Below are positions 39,908 to 48,717 of a stretch of 64,000 bases of DNA, piece by piece. The stretch lies in contig NZ_FNYD01000005.1 in assembly GCF_900109035.1 (NCBI RefSeq), positions 267,218-331,217 of the forward strand, read 5' to 3'. The notes under the pieces were generated by a model. That model worked only from the letters and a program-made list of their open reading frames with translations. It did no database searches and had not been told where the DNA came from. Made by a program: the position numbers and the translations under genes. Each line of letters opens with the position of its first letter. Position 1 is the first letter of the stretch. The DNA comes from Cribrihabitans marinus. Lineage in GTDB: Bacteria; Pseudomonadota; Alphaproteobacteria; Rhodobacterales; Rhodobacteraceae.

Positions 39908-40872
39908 CCCGACCATCGCCGGAATTGCTGGCGGTGGCGCGGCGCTGGATAGAGGCCATCCCGGGTCGGCGCGAGAATGAGCTTCGAAACCTGATGACCG
40001 AGCAGGCGCATCTGCTGTTCATCGGCACCGGGGAGGACGAGCTTTGGACCGGCAGCGCCGTCCGAGAAGGTGTCGCGGAGTTCTTCGGTGTCATCCCGCC
40101 CTTTCTCCGGCACCAGGAAACCTTTGCCGAGGCATTTGAAAACGGCGACACCGGCTGGGCCTGCATGACCCATGAGGTCATATTGGCCGACCAACCCGAC
40201 AGGCTCTTCAAACCGCGCACAACGCTGATTTTCGCGCTTGAGGACGGCGCCTGGAAAATCGTTCACCGGCACGGCTCGGTGCCTCTCCCGAACAGGGACT
40301 TCACCGGGACCGAACAGACCGCGATCGCCGACCTGGTCGCGGCCGCCAAACAGGGCTTTGCGCTGGATCAGCGCGACGGCTTCGCCTCGGTGATGTTCAC
40401 CGATATCGTCAATTCCTCCCGCCTCGCGTCGGTCATGGGCGACCGGCTCTGGTCATCGGAAATGGCAAAGCATTTTGCCGCCCTGCGCCGGATCATCGAA
40501 AATGCAGGCGGTCAGTTCGTGAAATCCATGGGCGACGGCACGATGTCGAGTTTTCCGTCCCCCGAGCAATCGCTGCGCGCGGCGCAGGCGATCCTGCGCG
40601 ACGGGGACGGCGCCGACGGTCCGGCCATTTCCCTGCGCATCGGCATCCATACCGGCGACGTGGTGCAGACCGACGAGGATTTCTTCGGCAGCGTGGTCAA
40701 CAAGGCCGCCCGCATCACGACGCTTGCGGACCGCGGAGAGATCCGGGTCAGTGACGCCACCCGAGCTGCGCTCGCCCCCGGTGAGGATTTCACGTTTGCC
40801 GATCGGACGGTGGTGCCGCTCAAGGGGCTGGACGGGGATCACGTGATCTTCCGGCTGGAGTGGCGCGAGTGA
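39904..40872 (+). CDS. SnoaL/NTF2-like domain fused to class III nucleotide cyclase, tandem copy 2
   Basis: The 322-residue paralogue of the preceding gene has the same order of domains. The N-terminal half begins MTRPSPELLAVARRWIEAIPGR and has SnoaL features (LLFIGTGEDELWTGSAVREGVAEFF, TLIFALEDGAWKIVHRHGS). The cyclase half has metal Asp167 (VMFTDIVNSSRLAS), KSMGDGTMSSF and FFGSVVNKAARIT. Its first half is clearly less similar to copy 1 than the cyclase half, as expected if the sensor domains have diverged to see different signals. Starts at ATG 39904 inside the stop of copy 1 and ends RLEWRE, overlapping copy 3 (GTGA). Translation of all three is coupled. Confidence 0.88.
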   Translation: MTRPSPELLAVARRWIEAIPGRRENELRNLMTEQAHLLFIGTGEDELWTGSAVREGVAEFFGVIPPFLRHQETFAEAFENGDTGWACMTHEVILADQPDRLFKPRTTLIFALEDGAWKIVHRHGSVPLPNRDFTGTEQTAIADLVAAAKQGFALDQRDGFASVMFTDIVNSSRLASVMGDRLWSSEMAKHFAALRRIIENAGGQFVKSMGDGTMSSFPSPEQSLRAAQAILRDGDGADGPAISLRIGIHTGDVVQTDEDFFGSVVNKAARITTLADRGEIRVSDATRAALAPGEDFTFADRTVVPLKGLDGDHVIFRLEWRE

Positions 40873-41834
40873 TCCGCCCCTCGCCCGAACTGGTCGCCGT
40901 GGTGCGACGCTGGAACGAAGCGGTGCGCGGCAAGAACGGCGCCTTCCTGACCAACATGCTGTCGGCGTCGGAGCATCTGCGCTACCAGGGCACCGCCGAG
41001 GGCGAGGCCTGGTCAGGGCAGATCTTTCGCCGTGGATTTGCCGACCACGCCGCCGAGATCCCCGATTTCGACTGGCAGGAGCACAGCCTGGAAGCCTTCG
41101 AATGCGGCGAAGTCGGCTGGGCCCATTGCCTGGCCACACTGAGCTTTCCCAGCAATGGCTCATCCGTCCTGCATCGCTTTACCTTCGTGCTGCATCTCGA
41201 GGACGGGGTGTGGAAGATGATCCAGCTGCACGTGTCCAACCCGATGGCCAATCTCGAAAAGATCGGCATCGAGCACAAGGCGCTCGACGCGCTGGTGCAG
41301 GCGGCGCGCGACGGGTTCCGGCACGACCAGAGCGCGGGCATGGCCTCGGTGATGTTCACCGATGTCGCCAATTCCTCGGCCATCGCCCAGACGCTTGGTG
41401 ACGCCGCCTGGACCCGCGAGATCCGCCGCCACCTGGACCTGGCCCGCGAGGTGATCGAGGGCCAGGGGGGGCGGCTGGTCAAATCGCTGGGCGACGGCAC
41501 GATGTCCACCTTCGCCTCGGCCGACATCGCGCTGAGCGCCGCCCGGGCGCTGATGCGCGCCAATCACGAGGCCGCCGGCGCGCCGCCCCTGCACCTGCGC
41601 ATCGGCCTGCACACCGGCGACGTGATCCGGACCGAGGACGACTTCTTCGGAACGGTGGTGAACAAGGCGGCGCGGATCGCGGCCACCACTCCCGCCGACG
41701 AAATCCGCGTCAGCGACGCCACCAGGATCCTCGCCGGCGATCTGCGCGGCTTCACCTTCACCGACCCGGCCGAGGTCCGGCTGCGCGGCCTCGACGGAGA
41801 ACACGTGATCTTTCGGCTGGAGTGGCGCGAGTGA
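40869..41834 (+). CDS. SnoaL/NTF2-like domain fused to class III nucleotide cyclase, tandem copy 3
   Basis: This is the third paralogue, 321 residues, starting at GTG 40869. The N-terminal domain has LLxVVRRWNEA-type helix one (MIRPSPELVAVVRRWNEAVRG), RYQGTAEGEAWSGQIFRRGF and VLHLEDGVWKMIQLHVSNPM. The cyclase has metal Asp165 (VMFTDVANSSAIA), KSLGDGTMSTF and DDFFGTVVNKAARIA, with the final RLEWRE. All catalytic positions are intact. No transmembrane or histidine-kinase partner is nearby. The operon ends here; 281 bases separate it from the halogenase relic. Three coupled cyclases with different sensor domains suggest combinatorial second-messenger input. Confidence 0.88.
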   Translation: MIRPSPELVAVVRRWNEAVRGKNGAFLTNMLSASEHLRYQGTAEGEAWSGQIFRRGFADHAAEIPDFDWQEHSLEAFECGEVGWAHCLATLSFPSNGSSVLHRFTFVLHLEDGVWKMIQLHVSNPMANLEKIGIEHKALDALVQAARDGFRHDQSAGMASVMFTDVANSSAIAQTLGDAAWTREIRRHLDLAREVIEGQGGRLVKSLGDGTMSTFASADIALSAARALMRANHEAAGAPPLHLRIGLHTGDVIRTEDDFFGTVVNKAARIAATTPADEIRVSDATRILAGDLRGFTFTDPAEVRLRGLDGEHVIFRLEWRE

Positions 41835-42115
41835 GCCCGTTTCGAGACCCTGTTAACTGTGCGTCGCAGGTCATGCGGGAAGGATCGCAACCGGCCTGAC
41901 TGGCCCGCTCCAGGCGTTGGAAGTCCGGGCGACATCGCCGCTATCGGGCCATGAGGAGGCGCGGTCTTGGGTGGAAGCGGGTGCGGAGGGTCTGTCAACG
42001 GGTGGAGCAGATTCGGATGGGCGGTCGTGCATGCAGGCCAAGGCGTCATAGGTCCTAGCCAGGCGCCGGATAGCTGCGTTACAGTCCCGGAAAACCAATC
42101 GGGGGGCAGATCCAC

Positions 42116-43803
42116 ATGAACAATCGTTTGCGCAAAATCACCATCGTGGGCGGCGGCACGGCAGGTTGGATGACCGCGCTGATTCTGGACACCGAATTCT
42201 CCCGCACGTCAGCGACCAAGGATCGCCCGCATATCTGCTTGATCGAGAGCCCCAATATCGCCACCGTGGGTGTCGGCGAGGCCACCGTGCCGCGCATGCC
42301 AAAGACGCTCCGCGAGGCGGGCATTTCAGAGCGGGCCTTTTTCCGCGAGACCAACGCGTCCTTCAAGCTGGGTGTGAAATTCTGCAACTGGAACACCGAC
42401 GCCAAGGGCAAACGCATCGACTACGTGAATCCCTTTGCCCATGGCCAGATGCTGGGTGGGTTGGAAGCCGCCGAATACTTCCTGCGCTTCGGCAACGGGG
42501 ACCGGGATTTCACGCAGTCCATTTCGCCGCACGACGATCTCGGTCGCCTGTGCAAAGGTGCGCGGCCCTTGGGTCAGCCCGAATTCGAGCAGCGGTTCGG
42601 CTATGCCTATCACCTGGACGCCGTGAAATTCGCCGGCATGCTTACCGATGTCTGCACCAAACGCGGCGTCGAGCATATCCGGGACGAGGTGAAATCGGTC
42701 GAGCTGGATGAGCAGGGCAACGTCAGCCATCTGATGCTGGAGCACAAGGGCCGCCACGATATCGAGATGGTCATAGATTGCACCGGGTTCCGCGGGTTGA
42801 TCATCAACAAGGCTCTTGGCGAGCCGTTCAAGGATTATTCGGACTACCTGCCCAACGACCGCGCGCTGGCGCTGCAGATCGAGCATCCGGATCCCGAGAA
42901 GATCGAAAGCCTCACACGGTCGACCGCGCTTGGCGCGGGCTGGACCTGGCGGGTGCCGCTCTACAATCGTGTCGGCACCGGCTATGTGTTTTCCTCCGCG
43001 CATCGTACGGACGATCAGGCGGCGGATGAATATCTCGAATGGCTGGGCGACAGCGGCAAGGGCGCGACGCCGCGCGTGATCCCGATGCGCATCGGGCGCG
43101 TGCGCAATGCCTGGGTCAAGAACTGCGTGGCGATCGGTCTGTCCGGCGGGTTCATCGAGCCGTTGGAGAGCACCGCTATCCATATGATCGATCATGCGGT
43201 GCGCTGGTTCGCCGAGCACCTGCCCACGCGAGACATCGCGCCGTCGCTGCGGTCACGGTATAACCGGCAGATGAACAAGCTCTATGACGAGGTACTGGAG
43301 TTCATCTGCCTGCACTATCGATTGGGCAACCGCACGGATGACCAATACTGGATCGACGCGCGAACGGAGATGAAGATTCCGGACCGGTTGGCCGAGAACC
43401 TGGAGCTATGGCAGCACCGCCTGCCGATGGCGCACGATGTCGAGTTTGCCACGCTATTCGACTTTCGCGTTTTTTTTAGACGGTTCTGTTGGGCAAGCAG
43501 GTCTATGACACGGGCTATGGTCCCGGCATCCGGGATCGCCTGCGTCCGCTGAAAAAGCCGATCTGGTTCCAGTATTGGAAAGAGGCAAAGGTCGACCTTG
43601 CAAGGATCCTCAAGACGATGCCGGATCACAAGACGCTGCTGCGCGACATCCGGGGCGAGCTGGAGCAACCGGCCTTCGGCATGGCGGCGGCAATGCAGCC
43701 CACTGTGCCGATGCCCGGCGCGGCACGGCCACCCGTGGTGATCCAGAACATGCCGAGCCACGCCGAAATTCAACGCGGCGAGAAGGATCTGCAACTCTTC
43801 TAG
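42116..43803 (+). pseudogene. flavin-dependent tryptophan halogenase, frameshifted
   Basis: From 42116 one frame encodes ~450 residues of a tryptophan-halogenase-family flavoprotein: GGGTAGWMTALIL (FAD), ATVGVGEATVP, FRETNASFKLGVKFCNW with the catalytic-Lys segment, GWTWRVPLYNRVGTGYV (WxWxxP), CTGFRG and GLSGGFIEPLESTAIHM. The homologous C-terminus (VLLGKQVYDTGYGPGIRD... to GEKDLQLF, stop at 43803) is in a different frame, beginning around 43480. The break coincides with eight T's (43470-43477) followed by TAG. A single-base change does not restore reading, because TAG then lies in frame. The ancestral codons were probably TTTTGG (Phe-Trp). The enzyme is likely inactive unless the break is a sequencing error. 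Confidence 0.8.
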
Positions 43804-44043
43804 AACGTTCTTTGCGCGCCGGGTGGTGCGTTTTCCGGAGAAACGGATAGCGGGTCGGCAAGGCTCTCGAAGCTTCGGTATATTGTGGGCAACCGCCACC
43901 AAGCAGTCCTTTGTGGCGGCTGACCTATAGCCCGGTCTGGCCGGCGCACCCGATCTGCGCACTCCCCTTGCCCGGGCCTTTGAGCGGTCGAATTATTCCT
44001 TCGATGACCGCATGCCCCGAAAATCCCTTCCCATTTTCTGCAA

Positions 44044-44535
44044 TCAAGACGGAGTCGAACCGGTGAACCCCTGTTCGGCCCCATCGCCACGGCGCTGCGC
44101 GAAGAACCTTTTGAGCAACGCTTCGCTTTCGCGGCCGGCGATCCCGTCATAGACCTCGGGCTTGTGGTGGCATTGCGGGTGGCTGAAGACCCGCGCCCCA
44201 TGCGCCACGCCACCGGATTTGGGATCCGCCGCGCCATAGTAGACCCGGGCGATCCGGGCGGACGCGATCGCGGCGGCGCACATCGCACATGGCTCCAGCG
44301 TCACGTAGAGGTCATGCCCCACCAACCGCTCGGACCCGGCGGCGGCGCAGGCCGCGCGCAGGGCGACGATCTCGGCATGGGCAGTGGGGTCGGACCATTC
44401 GCAGGTGCGGTTTCCTGCCGCCGCGACCACCTGACCGCCGGGCGAGACGATGACTGCCCCCACCGGCACCTCACCGCGTTCGGCGGCGGCGGCGGCCTCT
44501 TCAAGTGCCTGATTCATATGGGATTTGAACACCAT
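44044..44535 (-). CDS. tadA: tRNA-specific adenosine deaminase
   Basis: The 163-residue cytidine-deaminase-fold enzyme deaminates A34 of tRNA-Arg(ACG) to inosine. Zinc site: HAEIVALRAA (His and the proton-shuttling Glu) and LEPCAMCAAAI (two Cys), with VPVGAVIV upstream and the TadA-specific YYGAADPKSGGV and HKPEVYDGI after. A longer N-terminus starting at ATG 44535 is supported by an upstream GGGTGGGG. ATG 44517 is an alternative. It is divergent from rluB with a 61-base gap and convergent with the halogenase relic. Confidence 0.93.
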   Translation of the reverse strand: MVFKSHMNQALEEAAAAAERGEVPVGAVIVSPGGQVVAAAGNRTCEWSDPTAHAEIVALRAACAAAGSERLVGHDLYVTLEPCAMCAAAIASARIARVYYGAADPKSGGVAHGARVFSHPQCHHKPEVYDGIAGRESEALLKRFFAQRRGDGAEQGFTGSTPS

Positions 44536-44596
44536 GCCCCACCCTGCCCCGCAATGCGCGCTTTCGCAAGGCGCGGAAATGCTTTAAGGCGCGGCC

Positions 44597-45415
44597 ATGA
44601 GCAACACCCCCCCTCCCGGCGACCGGATCGCCAAGGTTCTGGCCCGCGCCGGCATCGCCTCGCGCCGCGAGGCCGAGCGCATGATCGAGGCGGGCCGCGT
44701 TTCGGTCAACGGCACGCGGATCGACAGCCCGGCGCTGAACGTCACCGACCGCGATCGTGTCACCGTCGACGGCAAGCCGCTGGCCGCGCCCGAGCCTGCC
44801 CGGCTCTGGCTCTATCACAAGCCGCCGGGCCTGGTGACGACCACGCGCGACGAAAAGGGCCGGCCGACCATTTTCGACGACCTGCCCGAGGACATGCCGC
44901 GGGTGATGAGCGTGGGCCGGCTCGACCTGAATTCCGAGGGTCTGCTGCTGCTGACCAATGACGGCGGCATCAAGCGGCGGCTGGAACTGCCCTCGACCGG
45001 GTGGCTGCGCAAATACCGGGTCCGGCTGAACGGACGGCCGCGCGACGAGGATTTCGCCCCGTTGCGGCAGGGCCTGATGATCGAGGGCGAGCAGTTCCAG
45101 CCGATGGAGGTCGCTCTGGACCGCCAGCAGGGCGCGAATGCCTGGGTCACGGTCGGCCTGCGCGAGGGCAAGAACCGCGAGGTGCGCCGCGCGATGGAGG
45201 ACCTGGGGTTCGCCGTGAACCGCCTGATCCGGGTGTCCTACGGGCCGTTCCAGCTGGGCACGCTCAAGCCCGGCGCGGTCGAGGAGATCCGGCGCAAGGT
45301 GCTGCGTGACCAGCTGGGGCTGGAATCTGCCGAGGCAACGACTGCGCAGCCCGGCAGAGGAGCGCCGCGCAAGCGGCCGGTGAAACGGAAAAAACCCCGC
45401 CGTGACGCGGGTTGA
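44597..45415 (+). CDS. rluB: 23S rRNA pseudouridine synthase RluB-type
   Basis: The 272-residue enzyme isomerises a uridine in 23S rRNA helix 89/90 (E. coli RluB makes psi2605). The N-terminal S4 RNA-binding domain is RIAKVLARAGIASRREAERMIEAGRVSVNG. The synthase core has KPPGLVTTTRDEKGRPTIFD, then GRLDLNSEGLLLLTNDG, where Asp is the catalytic residue, and GKNREVRRAMEDLGF. It ends in a Lys/Arg-rich tail (RKRPVKRKKPRR), common in alphaproteobacterial copies. ATG at 44597. A small membrane-peptide gene begins 75 bases after its stop. Confidence 0.93.
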   Translation: MSNTPPPGDRIAKVLARAGIASRREAERMIEAGRVSVNGTRIDSPALNVTDRDRVTVDGKPLAAPEPARLWLYHKPPGLVTTTRDEKGRPTIFDDLPEDMPRVMSVGRLDLNSEGLLLLTNDGGIKRRLELPSTGWLRKYRVRLNGRPRDEDFAPLRQGLMIEGEQFQPMEVALDRQQGANAWVTVGLREGKNREVRRAMEDLGFAVNRLIRVSYGPFQLGTLKPGAVEEIRRKVLRDQLGLESAEATTAQPGRGAPRKRPVKRKKPRRDAG

Positions 45416-45490
45416 GCCAGCTTCCCCCTAGCAAGCGTCGGGTGCAGTCGCTAGATTTCGGCTGAACGCGGGCGGAACCGGGAAATCGTG

Positions 45491-45580
45491 ATGTCTCAGA
45501 GCGGAGTGCAGAAAACGGCCTATGCGGCACTGATCGTGCTGCTGTTCGGGGTCTGCACCGGCTGGCTCGGAGGGCTTTGA
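45491..45580 (+). CDS. 29-residue single-span membrane peptide at the head of the XpaC/TelA operon
   Basis: This small open frame starts at ATG 45491 and encodes MSQSGVQKTAYAAL, then a hydrophobic span (IVLLFGVCTGWL) and GGL, ending at TGA 45580. The XpaC gene's GTG follows three bases later, and the GGAGG that would serve it lies inside this frame's last codons, so the two are probably translationally coupled. A Cys-containing hydrophobic segment of about 16 residues could insert in the inner membrane. I do not recognise the peptide. Being too short for most gene callers, it may be unannotated. Alternative start: GTG 45488. Confidence 0.55.
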   Translation: MSQSGVQKTAYAALIVLLFGVCTGWLGGL

Positions 45581-45583
45581 CCG

Positions 45584-46516
45584 GTGGCCCGGCGCTATGG
45601 CGGCAAATACAGCCCCGACGGCGAGGCGACCGGGGAGGATACCCAACCGCCGCGCGGGCAATATGACGGCGCCCGGGTCGATCCGGCCGGGGCGCGCGCG
45701 AACCTGATGTTCGTGCCGCCGATTCCGTTGGTGTTCCTGTCGCTGAACGATGGCGCGATCGGCATGACGCTGGGACTGGCGGCCGCCGGTCTGCTCACGG
45801 CCGCCGCCCTGTTGCTGCGCGAGGGGCTCAGGGCCGAATCCGCCTATCGCGCCCGGCGCAGCGCCCGCCGCCCGGCCTTTCCCCGCAAGATCTTCGCCAG
45901 CGTGCTGACCGGCCTGGGTGTCGGGCTGGCAGCCTGGCGCAACGCCTATCTGGACACTGGCGGGGCCGAGCAGGTCAGCCTGCTGGTGCCGCTTCTGTTC
46001 GGACTGGCGGGCGGCGCGCTGCATGTCATCGCCTTCGGCCCCGACCCGCTCAGGGACAAGGGGATGGAGGGCGTCGACAGCTTTCAGCAGGACCGGGTCG
46101 CCCGCGCCGTGGACGAGGCGGAATCCCACCTGCAGCAGATGTCCGACGCGATCCGCCGCGCCGGAAACCGCCAGGTCGAGGCGCGGGTCGAGCGGTTCCA
46201 GCTGACCGCGCGCGACCTGTTCCGCACCGTCGAGGAGGATCCGCGCGACCTGACCGGCGCGCGCAAGTACCTGACCGTCTACCTTCAGGGCGCGCGGGAT
46301 GCCACGATCAAGTTCGCCGATGTCTATGCCCGCACCCGCGATGCGCGGGCACTGGAGGATTACACCGCGCTGCTCGACGACCTGGAACAGAATTTTGCCG
46401 CGCGCACCCGCAAGATGCTGCTGGACGACCGCAGCGACCTGACCGTCGAAATCGAGGTGCTGCGCGATCGGCTGCAGCGCGAAGGCGTCCGGACGAATAC
46501 GCCGGACCAATCCTGA
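45584..46516 (+). CDS. XpaC-like (5-bromo-4-chloroindolyl phosphate hydrolysis family) membrane protein
   Basis: The 310-residue protein has a polar N-terminus followed by three or so hydrophobic segments (LMFVPPIPLVFLSL, IGMTLGLAAAGLLTAAALLL, LLVPLLFGLAGGALHVIAFG). The C-terminal two-thirds is helical and charged (VAEAVDEAESHLQQM-type coiled coil, RVERFQLTARDLFRTVEEDPRDL, KYLTVYLQGARDATIKFADVY). The layout and the coiled C-terminus fit the XpaC family, whose genes usually accompany telA. In spite of the name, catalytic activity of XpaC is not established. Starts at GTG 45584. It ends 16 bases before telA, so they are one operon. Confidence 0.7.
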   Translation: MARRYGGKYSPDGEATGEDTQPPRGQYDGARVDPAGARANLMFVPPIPLVFLSLNDGAIGMTLGLAAAGLLTAAALLLREGLRAESAYRARRSARRPAFPRKIFASVLTGLGVGLAAWRNAYLDTGGAEQVSLLVPLLFGLAGGALHVIAFGPDPLRDKGMEGVDSFQQDRVARAVDEAESHLQQMSDAIRRAGNRQVEARVERFQLTARDLFRTVEEDPRDLTGARKYLTVYLQGARDATIKFADVYARTRDARALEDYTALLDDLEQNFAARTRKMLLDDRSDLTVEIEVLRDRLQREGVRTNTPDQS

Positions 46517-46532
46517 ACGAGGGCCCATTGCC

Positions 46533-47723
46533 ATGTCAGATACAATTCGCCAGAAGGCCGAAGAGGTGAAAACCCAGGTCGAGGAGGTCACCGCCGTGGT
46601 CCTGCCGGAGCCGCAGAACGACATCGTCTCACTTGAGGAGGCCGACGCGCCGGTGGGCGCCGAGATTCGCAAGCGGATGGAAGAGATCGACATCGGCGAC
46701 ACCAATTCGATCGTCGCCTTCGGCTCGGGCGCGCAGGCCGAGCTGCAGGAGATCAGCCAGGCCATGCTGGCCGATGTGCGCAACAAGGATGTGGGCCCCG
46801 CCGGCGACAGCCTGCGCGACATCGTGACCACGATCCGCGGCTTCTCGGTCAGCGAACTGGACGTGCGCCGGGACCGGAGCTGGTGGGAACGGCTGCTGGG
46901 CCGCGCCGCCCCGTTCGCCAAGTTCACCGCCCGCTACGAGGAGGTGCAGGGACAGATCGACCGCATCACCGACAGCCTTCTGGGCCACGAGCACACGCTG
47001 CTCAAGGACATCAAGTCGCTGGACCTGCTCTATGACCGGACGCTGGACTTCTACCAGGAACTGGCGCTCTACATCGCCGCCGGCGAGGAAAAGCTGAAGG
47101 TGCTCGACGAGACCGACATCCCCGCCAAGGAGGCCGAGGTGCAGGCCGCGCCCGAGGGCGACCAGGTGATGAAGGCGCAGGAACTGCGCGACCTGCGCGC
47201 CGCGCGCGACGACCTGGAGCGCCGGGTGCACGACCTGAAACTGACCCGGCAGGTGACGATGCAGTCGCTGCCCTCGATCCGGCTGGTGCAGGAGAACGAC
47301 AAGTCGCTGGTGACCAAGATCAACTCGACCCTGGTGAACACCGTGCCGCTGTGGGAGACCCAGCTGGCCCAGGCCGTCACGATCCAGCGCAGCGCCGAGG
47401 CCGCGGCGGCGGTGCGCGACGCCAATGACCTGACCAACGAGCTGCTGACCTCGAACGCCGCCAACCTGCGCGAGAGCAACAAGATGATCCGCCAGGAGAT
47501 GGAGCGCGGCGTGTTCGACATCGAGGCGGTCAAGAAGGCCAACGCGGACCTTATCGGCACGATCCAGGAAAGCCTGTCCATCGCAGACGAGGGCAAGGCC
47601 AAGAGGGCCGCCGCCGAGGAGGATCTCAGGAAGATGGAGGCCGAACTGCGCGACACGCTGGCCTCGGCCAAGGCCCGGCGCGACGGCACCGGCGATACCG
47701 CGGCCACCGCCGTTCCGACCTGA
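46533..47723 (+). CDS. telA: TelA-like toxic anion resistance protein
   Basis: The 396-residue, largely helical, highly charged protein is typical of the TelA family (PF05816). After an acidic N-terminus (VSLEEADAPVGAEIRKRMEEIDIGDTNSIVAFGSGAQAELQEISQ) come long coiled-coil segments, with TRQVTMQSLPSIRLVQENDKSLVTKINSTLVNTVPLWETQLAQA as the conserved TelA core and ESNKMIRQEMERGVFDIEAVKKANADLIGTIQESL near the C-terminus. TelA is tied to resistance to tellurite and to cell-envelope-acting antibiotics and bacteriocins, though its mechanism is unknown. No signal peptide. Located between XpaC and DUF2927 genes; the latter starts one base after this stop. Confidence 0.9.
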   Translation: MSDTIRQKAEEVKTQVEEVTAVVLPEPQNDIVSLEEADAPVGAEIRKRMEEIDIGDTNSIVAFGSGAQAELQEISQAMLADVRNKDVGPAGDSLRDIVTTIRGFSVSELDVRRDRSWWERLLGRAAPFAKFTARYEEVQGQIDRITDSLLGHEHTLLKDIKSLDLLYDRTLDFYQELALYIAAGEEKLKVLDETDIPAKEAEVQAAPEGDQVMKAQELRDLRAARDDLERRVHDLKLTRQVTMQSLPSIRLVQENDKSLVTKINSTLVNTVPLWETQLAQAVTIQRSAEAAAAVRDANDLTNELLTSNAANLRESNKMIRQEMERGVFDIEAVKKANADLIGTIQESLSIADEGKAKRAAAEEDLRKMEAELRDTLASAKARRDGTGDTAATAVPT

Positions 47724-47724
47724 C

Positions 47725-48690
47725 TTGCGGCGCGCGCGGAGCATCCCCGGCCGGGCGGCCGCCCTGCTCGCCACGCTGGCGATCCTGTCGGCCTGCGAAC
47801 CGCTGGGGCCGGCGACCTCGCCCGTGCCGCAACCGCGTCCGGCCGGGCTGGGCCCTGCGGGCGATGCCGTGACGCCACAATCGGCGGCCAGCCGCGATCT
47901 CGCGCGCTACTACGAGAAGGTGCAGAACGACCTTCTGACCCGGGGCTTGCTGCGTACCGATGGCGGCGGGCCCGATGCGCCCTTCGACGCCGACGACCTG
48001 GCGCGGAATTTCGAGACCATCGCCTTCTTCGACGAATACGCCAAGGGCGGCTTCGGAACCTCGGGGCGGGGCGCCAGCGGGCAGCTCAGCCGCTGGTCGG
48101 GGCCGGTGCGGGTCAACGCCGAATTCGGCCCCAGCGTCCCGCGCGACCAGCGCGAGAGCGACCGCGCGCGGATCGACGCCTATGCCGCGCGGCTGGGCCG
48201 GCTGACCGGGCACCCGATCACCGCCACCGAACGCGGCGGGAACTTTCACGTGCTGGTCGCGGGCGAGGATGACAAGGCCTATGTCAAGTCGCGGCTGCGC
48301 CGCCTGATCCCCTCGATCAGCGCCGAGGAACTGGCGCTCTTCGACAACCTGCCGCGCTCGTTCTACTGCCTCGTGGTGGCGGTCTCGGGCGGCGGATCCA
48401 GCTACAACTACACCCGCGCCGTGGCGCTGATCCGGGCCGAGCATCCCGAGCTGGTGCGCCGCAGCTGCATTCACGAGGAAATCGCGCAAGGCCTGGGCCT
48501 GCCCAATGACAGCCCCGCCGCGCGCCCCTCGATCTTCAACGACGACGACGAGTTTGCCCTGCTGACCAGCCATGACGAGATGCTGCTGAGGATGCTCTAC
48601 GACGACCGGCTGAAACAGGGCATGAGCGCGGACGAGGCCCGCCCGGTGACCCGCATCATCGCGCGCGAGCTGATGGGGCAGCCGCTCTAG
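47725..48690 (+). CDS. DUF2927 lipoprotein with HExxxxxGL-type metallopeptidase-like motif
   Basis: The 321-residue protein starts at TTG 47725, one base after telA. The N-terminus is a lipoprotein signal (RAAALLATLAILSAC, lipobox LSAC). DUF2927 follows with VRVNAEFGPSVPRDQRESDRARIDAYAARLGRLTGHPI and then the conserved CIHEEIAQGLGLPNDS. That HEExxQxxGLxxD motif resembles a metzincin-like zinc site (His-Glu plus a distal His/Asp). A later DDDEFALLTSHDEMLLRMLYDDRL may supply the last ligand. Predicted to be a periplasmic or outer-membrane metal-dependent hydrolase, but activity is unproven. Part of the same operon. Confidence 0.75.
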   Translation: MRRARSIPGRAAALLATLAILSACEPLGPATSPVPQPRPAGLGPAGDAVTPQSAASRDLARYYEKVQNDLLTRGLLRTDGGGPDAPFDADDLARNFETIAFFDEYAKGGFGTSGRGASGQLSRWSGPVRVNAEFGPSVPRDQRESDRARIDAYAARLGRLTGHPITATERGGNFHVLVAGEDDKAYVKSRLRRLIPSISAEELALFDNLPRSFYCLVVAVSGGGSSYNYTRAVALIRAEHPELVRRSCIHEEIAQGLGLPNDSPAARPSIFNDDDEFALLTSHDEMLLRMLYDDRLKQGMSADEARPVTRIIARELMGQPL

Positions 48691-48717
48691 CGCCCCCGAC
48701 AACAGGAGACCGAGCCC

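Noticed and set aside
41871..42098. Minus-strand frame whose start (IRRLARTYDALA) recalls the C-terminus of IS5-type transposases
   Set aside because: Only about 12 residues are suggestive, the rest is unlike any transposase, and no terminal inverted repeats were seen.
43470..43479. Programmed frameshift at the eight-T run of the halogenase
   Set aside because: A -1 slip at the run reads straight into TAG, and a +1 slip enters a frame that stops soon after; neither gives the C-terminal half.
43804..44043. Possible transposase remnant on the minus strand (VAVAHNIPKL)
   Set aside because: The motif is too short; no catalytic residues or inverted repeats could be found in these 240 bases.
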